Source of the DNA: Fructobacillus durionis
Lineage (GTDB): Bacteria; Bacillota; Bacilli; Lactobacillales; Lactobacillaceae
Direction: 5' to 3'
Assembly: GCF_900112405.1 (NCBI RefSeq)
Contig: NZ_FOLI01000002.1
Coordinates: 111,704 to 175,703 of the forward strand
Length of the DNA stretch: 64,000 bases
Shown: positions 51,235 through 60,388 of the stretch, piece after piece
Layout of the letters: each line of letters begins with the position of its first letter
How positions within the stretch are numbered: position 1 is the stretch's first letter
Notes under the pieces: generated by a model
Database searches by the model: none
What the model saw: only the letters and a program-made list of their open reading frames with translations
Told to the model about the DNA's origin: nothing
Program-made: the position numbers and the translations under genes

Positions 51235-52026
51235 ATGTCATTCTTTTCTGGAATGTTTTCTACGAAAAAAGCTGCATCACCAAGCTTTGAAGCTGCTTTA
51301 GCGGCGGGTGAATACAAGGTACCAAAACACTTAGCCATCATTATGGATGGTAATGGCCGTTGGGCTAAAAAGCGGCATCTTCCACGTGTTGCCGGACATA
51401 AAGAGGGGATGGAAACGGTGAAGCGTGTCACTCGCCTGGCAAGTAAAGCCGGCGTTCAGGTTTTGACCGTTTACGCCTTTTCAACTGAAAACTGGTCCCG
51501 TCCAAACGATGAAGTGAAGTTCTTGATGAAGTTACCCGTGACTTTCTTTGACACTTTTGTGCCTGAATTAATTGAACAGAATGTCAAAGTCGAAACGATT
51601 GGTGACATTGACCGTCTTCCTGAAGCCACGAAGCAGGCGGTTATCGAAGCTAAGGCCGACACAGCTCAAAACACGGGCTTGATTTTGAACTTTGCCTTGA
51701 ACTACGGTGGCCAGCAGGAAATTGCGGATGCTGCTGCCGCACTGGCAGAACGGGTGGCTGCAGGCGAACTACAGCCTGAAGATATCAATAAGGATTTGTT
51801 AGCTTCTGAGTTAACCACCGGGTTCCTTGGGGACTTAGCTAACCCGGATTTGATTGTGCGTACTTCTGGTGAAGAACGTCTATCGAACTTCCTGCCTTAT
51901 CAGGCTGCTTATTCAGAGTTCTACTTCACGGATGTGTTCTGGCCTGACTTTGACCAGGCGGATTTCGAAGCGGCTCTGGCAGCCTATACGAAACGCGATC
52001 GTCGTTTTGGAAAAGTAAAAGCTTAA
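51235..52026 (+). CDS. uppS: Isoprenyl transferase (undecaprenyl diphosphate synthase)
   Basis: Adds isopentenyl units to farnesyl diphosphate to give the C55 lipid carrier for peptidoglycan and other wall polymers. The 263 residues show the cis-prenyltransferase motifs: HLAIIMDGNGRWAKKRHLPR with the catalytic Asp and GHKEGM, VYAFSTENWSRP, ALNYGGQQEI and RTSGEERLSNFLPYQAAYSE. AGGGG lies upstream of ATG 51235; an earlier start at 51169 would begin inside the terminator. cdsA follows after 20 bases. Confidence 0.96.
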   Translation: MSFFSGMFSTKKAASPSFEAALAAGEYKVPKHLAIIMDGNGRWAKKRHLPRVAGHKEGMETVKRVTRLASKAGVQVLTVYAFSTENWSRPNDEVKFLMKLPVTFFDTFVPELIEQNVKVETIGDIDRLPEATKQAVIEAKADTAQNTGLILNFALNYGGQQEIADAAAALAERVAAGELQPEDINKDLLASELTTGFLGDLANPDLIVRTSGEERLSNFLPYQAAYSEFYFTDVFWPDFDQADFEAALAAYTKRDRRFGKVKA

Positions 52027-52046
52027 ATTGAAAGAGAGAATTTAAA

Positions 52047-52850
52047 ATGCAAACGCGCATTATTACGGCCATTGTGGCATTGGCGGTCTTCGTACCCCTT
52101 GTTGTCATTGGTCATTTACCATTGTTGTTGTTGACGATTGCCTTGGGTTGGGTAGCCATGGGCGAGATGCTTCGCATGACCAAGACACTCTTGGTTTCCT
52201 TTGAAGCTTTGCTTTCTCTAACGGGGGTTGTGGCACTGGTTGTGCCAAACAACTTCTGGATTTGGGTTTCTGACAACTGGCCAATGACGGTCACTTCTGA
52301 CACGGTGGTTTCAACCATCGCCTTCCTGTTCCTCTTGCGGACGGTTTTGTCAAAGAAGTCCTTTAACATTAACGATGCCGGTGTGCTCTTCCTTTCAATG
52401 GTTTATATCGGTAAGGGATTCCACTACTTCTACTTAGCCGACCAAAAGGGCTTGGCTGTTTTGTTCTTCGGAATGTTGACGGTTTGGATTACGGATTCCT
52501 TTGCTTACTTCTGTGGAAAAGCCTACGGAAAGCACAAGTTAGCCCCAACCATTTCACCAAACAAGACTTGGGAAGGTTCTGTATCAGGTTCTGTGATTGC
52601 CATCGTAGTCATGACGGTTTTGTATTCCGTAACTGGTTGGTTGCACCGTCCCGTCTTGGAACTCTTGTTAGCCACAGTCTTCCTATCAATTGGTGGACAG
52701 CTTGGTGATTTGATTGAATCATCTTTCAAGCGTCACTTTGGCGTAAAGGATTCTGGAAACATCTTGCCAGGCCACGGTGGTATCTTGGACCGTTTCGATT
52801 CGATGCTGGTCGTGATGCCAATGCTTTCAATTCTTGGTTTCTTGCAGTAA
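52047..52850 (+). CDS. cdsA: Phosphatidate cytidylyltransferase
   Basis: Makes CDP-diacylglycerol, the precursor of phosphatidylglycerol and cardiolipin, in the membrane. The 267 residues have about eight helices and the C-terminal signature of the family: SPNKTWEGSVSGS and SSFKRHFGVKDSGNILPGHGGILDRFDS. GAGAG lies before the ATG. It sits between uppS and rseP in the conserved order found across Firmicutes, with gaps of 20 and 30 bases. Confidence 0.96.
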   Translation: MQTRIITAIVALAVFVPLVVIGHLPLLLLTIALGWVAMGEMLRMTKTLLVSFEALLSLTGVVALVVPNNFWIWVSDNWPMTVTSDTVVSTIAFLFLLRTVLSKKSFNINDAGVLFLSMVYIGKGFHYFYLADQKGLAVLFFGMLTVWITDSFAYFCGKAYGKHKLAPTISPNKTWEGSVSGSVIAIVVMTVLYSVTGWLHRPVLELLLATVFLSIGGQLGDLIESSFKRHFGVKDSGNILPGHGGILDRFDSMLVVMPMLSILGFLQ

Positions 52851-52880
52851 TACCTAGCTCTTTAGTAAGGAGGATGCCCA

Positions 52881-54137
52881 ATGTCAGTGACAGCCATCAT
52901 TGCCTTTTTAATTGTCTTTGGCCTACTGGTTTCATTTCACGAATTCGGTCATTTCATCGTGGCCAAAAAGTCCGGTGTGCTCGTTCGTGAATTTGCTATT
53001 GGCATGGGCCCAAAGATTTTTGCCTGGTACAAGAACGACACGGCCTATACGATTCGCTTGCTACCGGTTGGTGGCTATGTTCGAATGGCATCGGAAGAAG
53101 ATCATGATGATTTAGAGGCCGGTCAGCGCTTGTACCTTCAGCAAAACGAAGCGGGTTTGGTTACTAACATTGATTTGCGTGCTGACCAGGAAGAAGCCGG
53201 CTTCCTTTTCCAAATTGACCAGGCGGACCTGGTTGATGCGATGACCTTAACGGGTTTCCGTTATGGTTCGGAAGATGTTGAAACACTTTCTGTTTCAACA
53301 GATGCCACCATCGTTGATGATTCTGGTCAGGAAAACCGAGTTGCTCCCCGTTCTTCTTGGGTTGAGTCAGCGCCGGCAATTAAGCGGGTATTCATTAACT
53401 TAGCTGGACCTGCGATGAACTTTATCCTCGCTATTATTGCCGCCTTGGTTCTGGCCTTCTCCCTTAGTCAGGTTTCATTGAATGAACCGATTCTGGGGCA
53501 GGTTGTTAAAAATCAACCAGCCGCTCAAGCTGGATTGAAGGTAAACGACAAGATGAAGGCCGTTAACGGTCAGTCCGTTAAGACCTTTACTGACTTTGCC
53601 ACAGAAGTTGCGGAGCAAAAGGGTAAGACCATGACTGTTCGCTACGAGCGAAATGGTCAGGAAAAGACGGCCAAGGTGACGCCAGAAGCCGTGACGATTT
53701 CTGGACAAAAGGGCTACCGGATTGGTGTCGTTGCCAAGGGTGAAACCGGATTTGGTGATCGCCTAGAATACGGCTTCTTGATGTGGAAGTCCTGGTTTAC
53801 CCAAGTTTCTGACGGTATCGTTAACCTGTTCACCACGACTTTCTCATTGAACAAACTAGGTGGACCGGTCATGTTGGCCAAGGCTACCTCCACGGCGACG
53901 AACCAAGGTTTTATGACAGTCTTAGCCCTGCTCGGGATGCTGTCCGTCAACCTTGGCTTGATTAACTTGTTACCAATTCCGCCATTGGATGGTGGTAAAG
54001 TCTTCTTGGATCTCTATGAGTCAATTTTCCGCCGGCCATTCCCAAAGTTCTTGGCAAATGGTTTAATAATGGTTGGAACAATTGCCCTAGTCATCCTGAT
54101 GATTTTGGTAACGGCCAAGGATCTGATTCAATTTTAA
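52881..54137 (+). CDS. rseP: RIP metalloprotease RseP (site-2 protease)
   Basis: A membrane-embedded zinc protease that cuts transmembrane helices of anti-sigma factors, peptides or signal peptide remnants. The 418 residues carry the zinc motif SFHEFGHFIVAK at residues 18-29 in the first helix, one PDZ domain (IQ-less PILGQVVKNQPAAQAGLKVND core, seen as QPAAQAGLKVNDKMKAVNGQ), and the third zinc ligand in NLLPIPPLDGGK. The region before the PDZ (residues 70-160) is charged and lies outside. GGAGG precedes the ATG. Confidence 0.95.
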   Translation: MSVTAIIAFLIVFGLLVSFHEFGHFIVAKKSGVLVREFAIGMGPKIFAWYKNDTAYTIRLLPVGGYVRMASEEDHDDLEAGQRLYLQQNEAGLVTNIDLRADQEEAGFLFQIDQADLVDAMTLTGFRYGSEDVETLSVSTDATIVDDSGQENRVAPRSSWVESAPAIKRVFINLAGPAMNFILAIIAALVLAFSLSQVSLNEPILGQVVKNQPAAQAGLKVNDKMKAVNGQSVKTFTDFATEVAEQKGKTMTVRYERNGQEKTAKVTPEAVTISGQKGYRIGVVAKGETGFGDRLEYGFLMWKSWFTQVSDGIVNLFTTTFSLNKLGGPVMLAKATSTATNQGFMTVLALLGMLSVNLGLINLLPIPPLDGGKVFLDLYESIFRRPFPKFLANGLIMVGTIALVILMILVTAKDLIQF

Positions 54138-54141
54138 ATTC

Positions 54142-54159
54142 ATGGGGAGTTTTCCCCGT
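54142..54159 (+). other. Small hairpin between rseP and proS
   Basis: GGGGA-GTTT-TCCCC, extended by two outer pairs, with no T run, 33 bases before proS. It may be a processing or stability element. No T-box is seen before proS. Confidence 0.4.
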
Positions 54160-54191
54160 ACATAATCTAACCAACAGGAAAGAAGGAAATT

Positions 54192-55907
54192 ATGAAACAA
54201 ACACAGCTTTTTATGCCAACATTGCGTGAAGTACCTGCTGATGCCGAAGTGAAGTCCCACCAGCTTTTGTTGAAGGCCGGTTACATTCGTCCGGTATCTG
54301 CCGGGGCCTTTGCCTACTTGCCACTGGCACAACGTGTTTTGAATAAGGTGGAAGCCATCGTTCGTGAAGAAATGGCGGCCATCAACGCCAACGAAATGTT
54401 GGTTCCTGAAATCCTACCTGCTGAACTTTGGCAAAAGTCTGGCCGTTACGCAACTTATGGTCAAGATTTGTATAAGTTTAAGAACCGCCAGGACCGTGAC
54501 TTCATCTTGGGTCCAACCCACGAAGAAACCTTCACCGAATTAATTGGTAACGACATCAAGTCATACAAGAAGTTGCCATTGGTTGTTTACCAAATCCAAC
54601 AAAAGTTCCGTGATGAAGGTCGTCCACGTTTCGGCTTGCTCCGTACCCGTGAATTCATCATGAAGGATGCTTACTCATTTACGGCTGACTACGAAGGTTT
54701 GGATGCCATCTTTGACCAGATGGAAGGGGCTTACCGCAACATCTTCGACCGTGTTGGTTTGTCATACCGTGCCATTGTTGGGGATGCCGGTGCCATGGGT
54801 GGTTCTGATTCAAAGGAATTCTCAGCACCTGCCGCAGCTGGTGAAGACATCATTGCCTACTCTGATGGTTCTGATTACGCCGCTAACTTGGAAATGGCCA
54901 AGGATTTCTACGAACGTGTTGACCGTTCAGGCGAAGCACAGGCTGAACTTGAAAAGATTGATACGCCAAATGCGAAGACAATCGAAGAATTGTCAGAATT
55001 GTTGAACCGTCCTGCTGAAGAATTAGTGAAGACGATTTTGGTTAGCGGCCCAGAAGGTGAATTGGCAGCCGTTGTGACAACGGGCGACTTTGAAGTGAAC
55101 CTGGTGAAGGTTCAAAACTTCTTGGGATTGCCTGAAGTAGAATTGGCAGATGAAGCCCTCGTCCAAGAAAAGTTGGGCGCTTCATTTGGCTCATTAGGAC
55201 CAGTTGGTTTGCCAGAAGACGTCAAGCTCTTGGTTGACGAACGTGCCGCTGACTTGGTGAACTTTGCAGCTGGTGCCAATGAAGACGGTAAGCACTACTT
55301 GAACATTAACTGGAACCGTGACGTTGACTTGGCTGATGACCAAGTAGCGGACTTCCGTACTGCAAAGGAAGGCGATCTAGCCGTTGACGGTAAGGGAAAG
55401 CTAGTCTTCACCCGTGGAATCGAAATTGGTCATATCTTTAAGTTGGGAACCCGCTACTCCGATGCATTGGGTGCCAAGGTCTTGGACCAAAACGGTCGTT
55501 CAATCGATATGATCATGGGATGTTACGGAATCGGAATTTCCCGTTTGTTAGCCGCTGTTACGGAACAAAAGGCCGATGACAAGGGCTTGGTATGGCCAGC
55601 AGCGATTGCGCCATACGAAGTGCACATTGTCCCAGTGAACATGAAAGATGATGCCCAAGCTGCTCTTGCAGCTGACCTTGAGAAGGTCGTTGCCGATGCT
55701 GGCTTTGAGAGTCTCGTTGACGACCGTAAGGAACGTGCTGGCGTGAAGTTTGCCGATTCAGAATTGATTGGTTTGCCAGTTCGTTTGACGGTTGGTAAGA
55801 AGGCCAGCGAAGGAATCGTTGAAGTAACCCTTCGTCAAAGCGGTGAAAGCTTTGACATGCCTGCTTCAGAAATCGCCGCTCACTTAAACGAATGGCTAGC
55901 AAAATAA
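54192..55907 (+). CDS. proS: Prolyl-tRNA synthetase (bacterial type with editing domain)
   Basis: Charges tRNA-Pro. The 571 residues are the long bacterial type: class II motif 1 region LPLAQRVLNKVEAIVREEM, GPTHEETFTELI, motif 2 FRDEGRPRFGLLRTREFIMKD (in part FRDEGRPRFGLLR), an inserted INS/YbaK-like editing domain (about residues 230-390, with LVKTILVSGPEGELAAVV), motif 3 MGCYGIGISRLLAA and an anticodon-binding domain at the end. GAAGGA lies before the ATG. It follows rseP in the same direction and is parted from polC by a small terminator. Confidence 0.97.
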   Translation: MKQTQLFMPTLREVPADAEVKSHQLLLKAGYIRPVSAGAFAYLPLAQRVLNKVEAIVREEMAAINANEMLVPEILPAELWQKSGRYATYGQDLYKFKNRQDRDFILGPTHEETFTELIGNDIKSYKKLPLVVYQIQQKFRDEGRPRFGLLRTREFIMKDAYSFTADYEGLDAIFDQMEGAYRNIFDRVGLSYRAIVGDAGAMGGSDSKEFSAPAAAGEDIIAYSDGSDYAANLEMAKDFYERVDRSGEAQAELEKIDTPNAKTIEELSELLNRPAEELVKTILVSGPEGELAAVVTTGDFEVNLVKVQNFLGLPEVELADEALVQEKLGASFGSLGPVGLPEDVKLLVDERAADLVNFAAGANEDGKHYLNINWNRDVDLADDQVADFRTAKEGDLAVDGKGKLVFTRGIEIGHIFKLGTRYSDALGAKVLDQNGRSIDMIMGCYGIGISRLLAAVTEQKADDKGLVWPAAIAPYEVHIVPVNMKDDAQAALAADLEKVVADAGFESLVDDRKERAGVKFADSELIGLPVRLTVGKKASEGIVEVTLRQSGESFDMPASEIAAHLNEWLAK

Positions 55908-55916
55908 GTACTCATT

Positions 55917-55941
55917 AAGTCGACAAACTGTCGGCTTTTTG
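55917..55941 (+). terminator. Short terminator between proS and polC
   Basis: AAG-CGACA-AAC-TGTCG-CTTTTT, a 9-bp stem with one G-T pair and a short T run; termination is probably partial, so polC may be read through from proS. Confidence 0.6.
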
Positions 55942-55962
55942 CCTTTCAATAAGGATGGTTCA

Positions 55963-58900
55963 ATGGCTCTTAGTCGAAGAGAACAATTAGAAAAATTAAT
56001 GGAACAGGCGGAACTGCCTGATAACTTGAAGGCCGTTTTACAGGACGCCTCCTTGGGTTCGGTTGTCGTTGACCCTGATGCCAAGTCTTGGCGCTTTGTT
56101 GTGAATAGCAAGCGGGTTTTGACTTTTCCAGCCTATTTGGCCTTTTATCGAGGCTTAGCTGCCAACTTTAAGCAGGTTGACGCCGTCTATTTGACGATTC
56201 AACCTGAAGAGGCTGGATTTGGAGAAGAAGAGGTTCAGTCATACTTCCACTTAGCTCTGCGTGAAACAGGCTTGAACTACGCAACGGTGCAGCAGCTGGC
56301 TTCGGCTTCTTCTGTTCAGTTGAAAGGGCAGCAGGAAGTGGTCATTGCCACGGCAATGCCAACATTGGCCGCTGCTTTGACGGACGAGGTGCTGGCTTCG
56401 TTGACGGATATCTACGCGACCTTTGGAATGGCTGGTTTGACTTTTACGGCAATTGTCGACGATAACCAGCAGCAACGACTCCAGGAAAACTTTGTCTCCC
56501 ACCAACAGCAAGTGCAGGCCGATATTAATCAGGCCATTGAACGAGCTGAAAAAGCCGCCCCTAAGAAGTCTGCTGAAGGTGTGGCCCTCCGTTTGGGACG
56601 GGCCATCAATCCAGATGCTGAGATTACCCGTTTGGAAGATATCGATGGGGAAGAATCCCGCGTTGTGATTGAGGGATATATCTTTGCTGATGAAGTCCGT
56701 GAATTACGGTCGAAGCGTAAGTTGCTGACGTTGAAGATTACGGATTACTCTTCTTCAATTTCTGCCAAGAAGTTTTCAAATAACGAACAGGACGAGGCCG
56801 TCTTTGATCAGTTGAAGGCTGGTTGCTGGATTAAGGCTCGTGGAAACGTGCAAGAAGATACTTACGCCCGTGAGTTGGTTTTGAATATTTATGACCTCCA
56901 GGTTGTTGATCACCAGAACCGTCAGGAAGAATATCAGGGCGAAGAAAAGCGCATTGAGTTACACGCCCATACCAACATGTCTGGAATGGACGCCGTGACG
57001 GACTTTGGTCAGGTGGCTAAGCTGGCAAAGTCCTGGGGACAGGAAGCCTTGACGGTGATGGATACCGGAAATGTTCAAGGTTATCCACAGGCCATCGATG
57101 CTGCTAAGAAAAACGACATTAAGATGATTTTTGGAATGGAAGCCAACGTTGTGGAAGACGGGGACCCCATTGCTTATAACACACGCGACCAAGTCTTAAA
57201 CGACAAAGAACTAACCTATGTCGCCTTCGATTTGGAAACGACTGGTTTGTCAGCCGTTTCCGATCGAATTATTGAATTGTCTGCCGTTAAGATGCAGATG
57301 GGAAACGTCATTGATAAGTACTCCGAGTACATCAATCCTGGTTTCCCACTTTCTGAATTTACGACGAACTTGACCTCCATTACTGATGCGATGGTGGCCA
57401 ACGCCAAGCCTGAGCAAACGGTCATTGATAACTTCCGTGAGTGGATTAAGGGTTCTGTTCTGATTGGTCACAACGTGACTTTCGATGTGGACTTCATGAA
57501 CGCGACCTATGCCCGTTATCAAGAGGGGCCAATTGAAGAGCCCGTTATTGATACGCTGCCATTCACTCGCTGGTTATACCCAGACTACAAGTCTTATCGT
57601 TTGGGAACCTTGGCCAAGAAGTTTGGAATTGAACTGGAGCAGGCCCACCGTGCCATTTATGATGCGGAAACAACGGGACATTTGGGTTGGAAGCTGATTA
57701 AAGAGGCAATCAAGTCCCATGATGTGACGAACTTGAACCAGTTGAATGATCACATGCTGGATGGAGGAGCCTGGCGACATGGCCGTCCTTTCCACGCTTC
57801 GATTTTGATACAAAACCCGGTTGGACTGAAGAATTTGTACCGACTCGTTTCAGAGTCAAACGTTTCTTATTTCAATAAAGTACCGCGGATTCCGCGTTCC
57901 GTTTTGGTGAAGTACCGTGAGGGCTTGATTATTGGTTCCGGGGATACCTCTGGTGATTTGATTGTGACCCTGATTGAAAAGGGTTACGAACCAGCTAAAA
58001 AGAAGGCCGAATTCTATGATTACATCGAAATTCAGCCTTTGGCTAATTATCAACCAATGTTGGACAGTGAACTAATCGCCGGTCCAAACAAGTTGAAGGA
58101 TATCTTAGCCGACATGGTTAAAATTGGGGATGAACTGAACAAGCCCGTTGTTGTGACGGGGGATGTGAAGTATACCAACCCAGAAGACCACATTTACCGG
58201 GATATTTTGATTGGTTCACAGCCTGGTAACCCATTGAACCGGCAGGCTTTGCCGCACGTGCACTTCCGGACGACCCAGGATATGCTGGAGCAGTTCAGCT
58301 TCTTGGGTGAAGAAAAGGCTAAGCAAGTGGTTATCGACAATACCCATGTTGTTGCCGATATGCTGGAAGACATTCATCCTTTGAAGGAAGGGTCCTTCCC
58401 TCCACAGATTCCAGAAGCCGGGGATGAGCTGCGGGAAAAGACTTTTGCAGCGGCGAAGAAAGCCTATGGTGATCCATTACCTAAGTTGATTCAAGACCGA
58501 ATTGATCAGGAATTGAGTTCAATCATTGGAAACGGTTTCGCACCGCACTACATGATTTCTCAGCGTTTGGTGGCCAAGTCCAACAAGGACGGGTACCTGG
58601 TTGGTTCCCGAGGTTCCGTTGGTTCTTCCTTCGTGGCCACTATGTCTGGAATTACCGAAGTCAATCCTTTGCCACCGCACTACCGGTCGGCCCACGGGGA
58701 CTACTTTGAATTGGCAGATCCGAAGGAATACGGTTCCGGTTATGATTTGCCTGAAAAGGAAGACCCAAACCACCCCGGTGAAATGCTAATTGGGGACGGG
58801 CACAACATTCCTTTCGAAACCTTCATGGGCTTCACCGGAAACAAGGTGCCCGATATCGATTTGAATTTCTCTGGTGATTACCAGCCAATTGCCCACGATT

Positions 58901-60276
58901 ACATGAAGGTCATGTTCGGGGTGAAGAAAGTTTACCGTGCCGGAACAATTGCCACGGTTGCCGAAAAGACGGCTTTTGGTTATGTGAAGGCTTACGAGCG
59001 TGACCATGATAAAGTATTCCGCGGAGCGGAAGAGGAACGTTTGGCTCAGGGTGTAACCGGCGTTAAGCGAACGACCGGTCAGCACCCGGGTGGTATTTTG
59101 ATTGTTCCTGCCGATTACGACATCTATGACTTTACCCCAGTGCAGTACCCAGCCGATGATCAAACCGCTCTTTGGCAAACGACCCACATGGATTACCATT
59201 CCATTCACGATAACTTGCTGAAGATGGATATCCTGGGACACGATGATCCCACGATGGTTCGTACCCTAAAGGATTTGTCCGGTATTGATCCACAGACCAT
59301 TCCGGTTAACGATCCGGGTGTTTTGGGACTCTTTACTTCGACTGAGCCTTTGGGTGTTACATCGGACCAGATTTATTCCAACACTGGAACACTGGGATTG
59401 CCCGAATTTGGAACCGGCTTTGTCCGGAACATGTTGGAAGATACCCAGCCACACACTTTCTCTGAGTTGCTCCAGATTTCTGGACTTTCCCACGGAACCG
59501 ATGTGTGGTTGGGCAATGCCCACGATTTGGTTGAGAACGGAACGGCGACCATCGCGACCGTGATTGGAACCCGTGACAAAATTATGACCGATTTGATTAA
59601 CTGGGGCTTGCCTTCTGCCGATGCATTTAATATCATGGAAAAGGTTCGTAAGGGTAAGGGGATTACGGATGAGTACCAAGCTTTGATGCGAGAAAACGGT
59701 GTGCCCGAGTGGTACATCGATTCTTGTTTGAAGATTAAGTACATGTTCCCCCGTGCCCACGCTGCTGCCTACGTTTTGATGGCGCTCCGAATCGCCTACT
59801 TTAAGGTTTATTTCCCAGCTGCTTATTACGCCACTTACTTCACGGTTCGTGCTAACAACTTCGACGTTGTGGCCATGGCCCGTGGTAAGGAAGCCGTTAA
59901 AGCGGCCATTGCGAAGATTCGCGACATGGGAAACGATGCCTCGAAGGGTGATCAGGATTTGTTGACTGTTTTGGAGATGGCCAACGAAGCGCTCGAACGT
60001 GGTATTTCATTCAAGATGGTTGACCTCGAACGTTCTGATGGAACGGAATGGGTCATTGACGGAAACGAATTGATTCCGCCGTTCTCAGTCATTCCGGGGC
60101 TTGGGGACAACGTGGCCAACCAGATTGTTGCAGCACGTGCTGAAAAGCCATTTATCTCGAAGGAAGATTTGAAAAAGCGTGGTAAAGTCTCACAGACAAT
60201 CATCGATTTCTTGACTCTACACTCCGTTGTTTCGGATTTGCCGGATGAGAACCAATTGTCGCTCTTTGACTTTTAA
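55963..60276 (+). CDS. polC: DNA polymerase III alpha subunit, Gram-positive PolC type
   Basis: The replicative polymerase with built-in proofreading. The 1437 residues have the PolC order: N-terminal domains, OB fold (VVIEGYIFADEVRELRSKRK), PHP part 1 (RIELHAHTNMSGMDAV near residue 332), inserted DnaQ-type exonuclease (YVAFDLETTGLSAVSDRI near 421, with IGHNVTFDVDFM and HRAIYDAETT), PHP part 2, then the C-family polymerase with PDIDLNFSGDYQ near 962, GTIATVAEKTAFGY and RTTGQHPGGI, and the C-terminal helix-hairpin-helix region. AAGGATGG lies before ATG 55963; an upstream start overlaps the terminator. Confidence 0.97.
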   Translation: MALSRREQLEKLMEQAELPDNLKAVLQDASLGSVVVDPDAKSWRFVVNSKRVLTFPAYLAFYRGLAANFKQVDAVYLTIQPEEAGFGEEEVQSYFHLALRETGLNYATVQQLASASSVQLKGQQEVVIATAMPTLAAALTDEVLASLTDIYATFGMAGLTFTAIVDDNQQQRLQENFVSHQQQVQADINQAIERAEKAAPKKSAEGVALRLGRAINPDAEITRLEDIDGEESRVVIEGYIFADEVRELRSKRKLLTLKITDYSSSISAKKFSNNEQDEAVFDQLKAGCWIKARGNVQEDTYARELVLNIYDLQVVDHQNRQEEYQGEEKRIELHAHTNMSGMDAVTDFGQVAKLAKSWGQEALTVMDTGNVQGYPQAIDAAKKNDIKMIFGMEANVVEDGDPIAYNTRDQVLNDKELTYVAFDLETTGLSAVSDRIIELSAVKMQMGNVIDKYSEYINPGFPLSEFTTNLTSITDAMVANAKPEQTVIDNFREWIKGSVLIGHNVTFDVDFMNATYARYQEGPIEEPVIDTLPFTRWLYPDYKSYRLGTLAKKFGIELEQAHRAIYDAETTGHLGWKLIKEAIKSHDVTNLNQLNDHMLDGGAWRHGRPFHASILIQNPVGLKNLYRLVSESNVSYFNKVPRIPRSVLVKYREGLIIGSGDTSGDLIVTLIEKGYEPAKKKAEFYDYIEIQPLANYQPMLDSELIAGPNKLKDILADMVKIGDELNKPVVVTGDVKYTNPEDHIYRDILIGSQPGNPLNRQALPHVHFRTTQDMLEQFSFLGEEKAKQVVIDNTHVVADMLEDIHPLKEGSFPPQIPEAGDELREKTFAAAKKAYGDPLPKLIQDRIDQELSSIIGNGFAPHYMISQRLVAKSNKDGYLVGSRGSVGSSFVATMSGITEVNPLPPHYRSAHGDYFELADPKEYGSGYDLPEKEDPNHPGEMLIGDGHNIPFETFMGFTGNKVPDIDLNFSGDYQPIAHDYMKVMFGVKKVYRAGTIATVAEKTAFGYVKAYERDHDKVFRGAEEERLAQGVTGVKRTTGQHPGGILIVPADYDIYDFTPVQYPADDQTALWQTTHMDYHSIHDNLLKMDILGHDDPTMVRTLKDLSGIDPQTIPVNDPGVLGLFTSTEPLGVTSDQIYSNTGTLGLPEFGTGFVRNMLEDTQPHTFSELLQISGLSHGTDVWLGNAHDLVENGTATIATVIGTRDKIMTDLINWGLPSADAFNIMEKVRKGKGITDEYQALMRENGVPEWYIDSCLKIKYMFPRAHAAAYVLMALRIAYFKVYFPAAYYATYFTVRANNFDVVAMARGKEAVKAAIAKIRDMGNDASKGDQDLLTVLEMANEALERGISFKMVDLERSDGTEWVIDGNELIPPFSVIPGLGDNVANQIVAARAEKPFISKEDLKKRGKVSQTIIDFLTLHSVVSDLPDENQLSLFDF

Positions 60277-60289
60277 TAAGGAAAAGGGA

Positions 60290-60341
60290 CTTGCTGTTTT
60301 AGCGTGACCGTTATCTGTGATAACGATTGTCGACCAGCAAG
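60290..60341 (+). promoter_or_regulatory. Structured leader before the NCS2 permease gene
   Basis: CTTGCTG (60290-60296) pairs with CAGCAAG (60335-60341) around an inner hairpin GTTATC-TGT-GATAAC (60310-60324). There is no T run. It does not match the purine riboswitch consensus. It may be an unrecognised RNA element or a protein site. Confidence 0.45.
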
Positions 60342-60358
60342 CAAAAAGTAAAAACTAA

Positions 60359-60388
60359 AAGGAGTGGGCGAAAGCCCTCAGAAAAATG
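60359..60388 (+). promoter_or_regulatory. Ribosome binding site separated from the start codon by a GNRA hairpin
   Basis: AAGGAG (60359-60364) lies 21 bases from ATG 60386, too far for normal initiation. Between them is GGGC-GAAA-GCCC (60366-60377), a 4-bp stem with a GAAA tetraloop. Folding would bring the effective spacing to about 9 bases. Confidence 0.6.
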
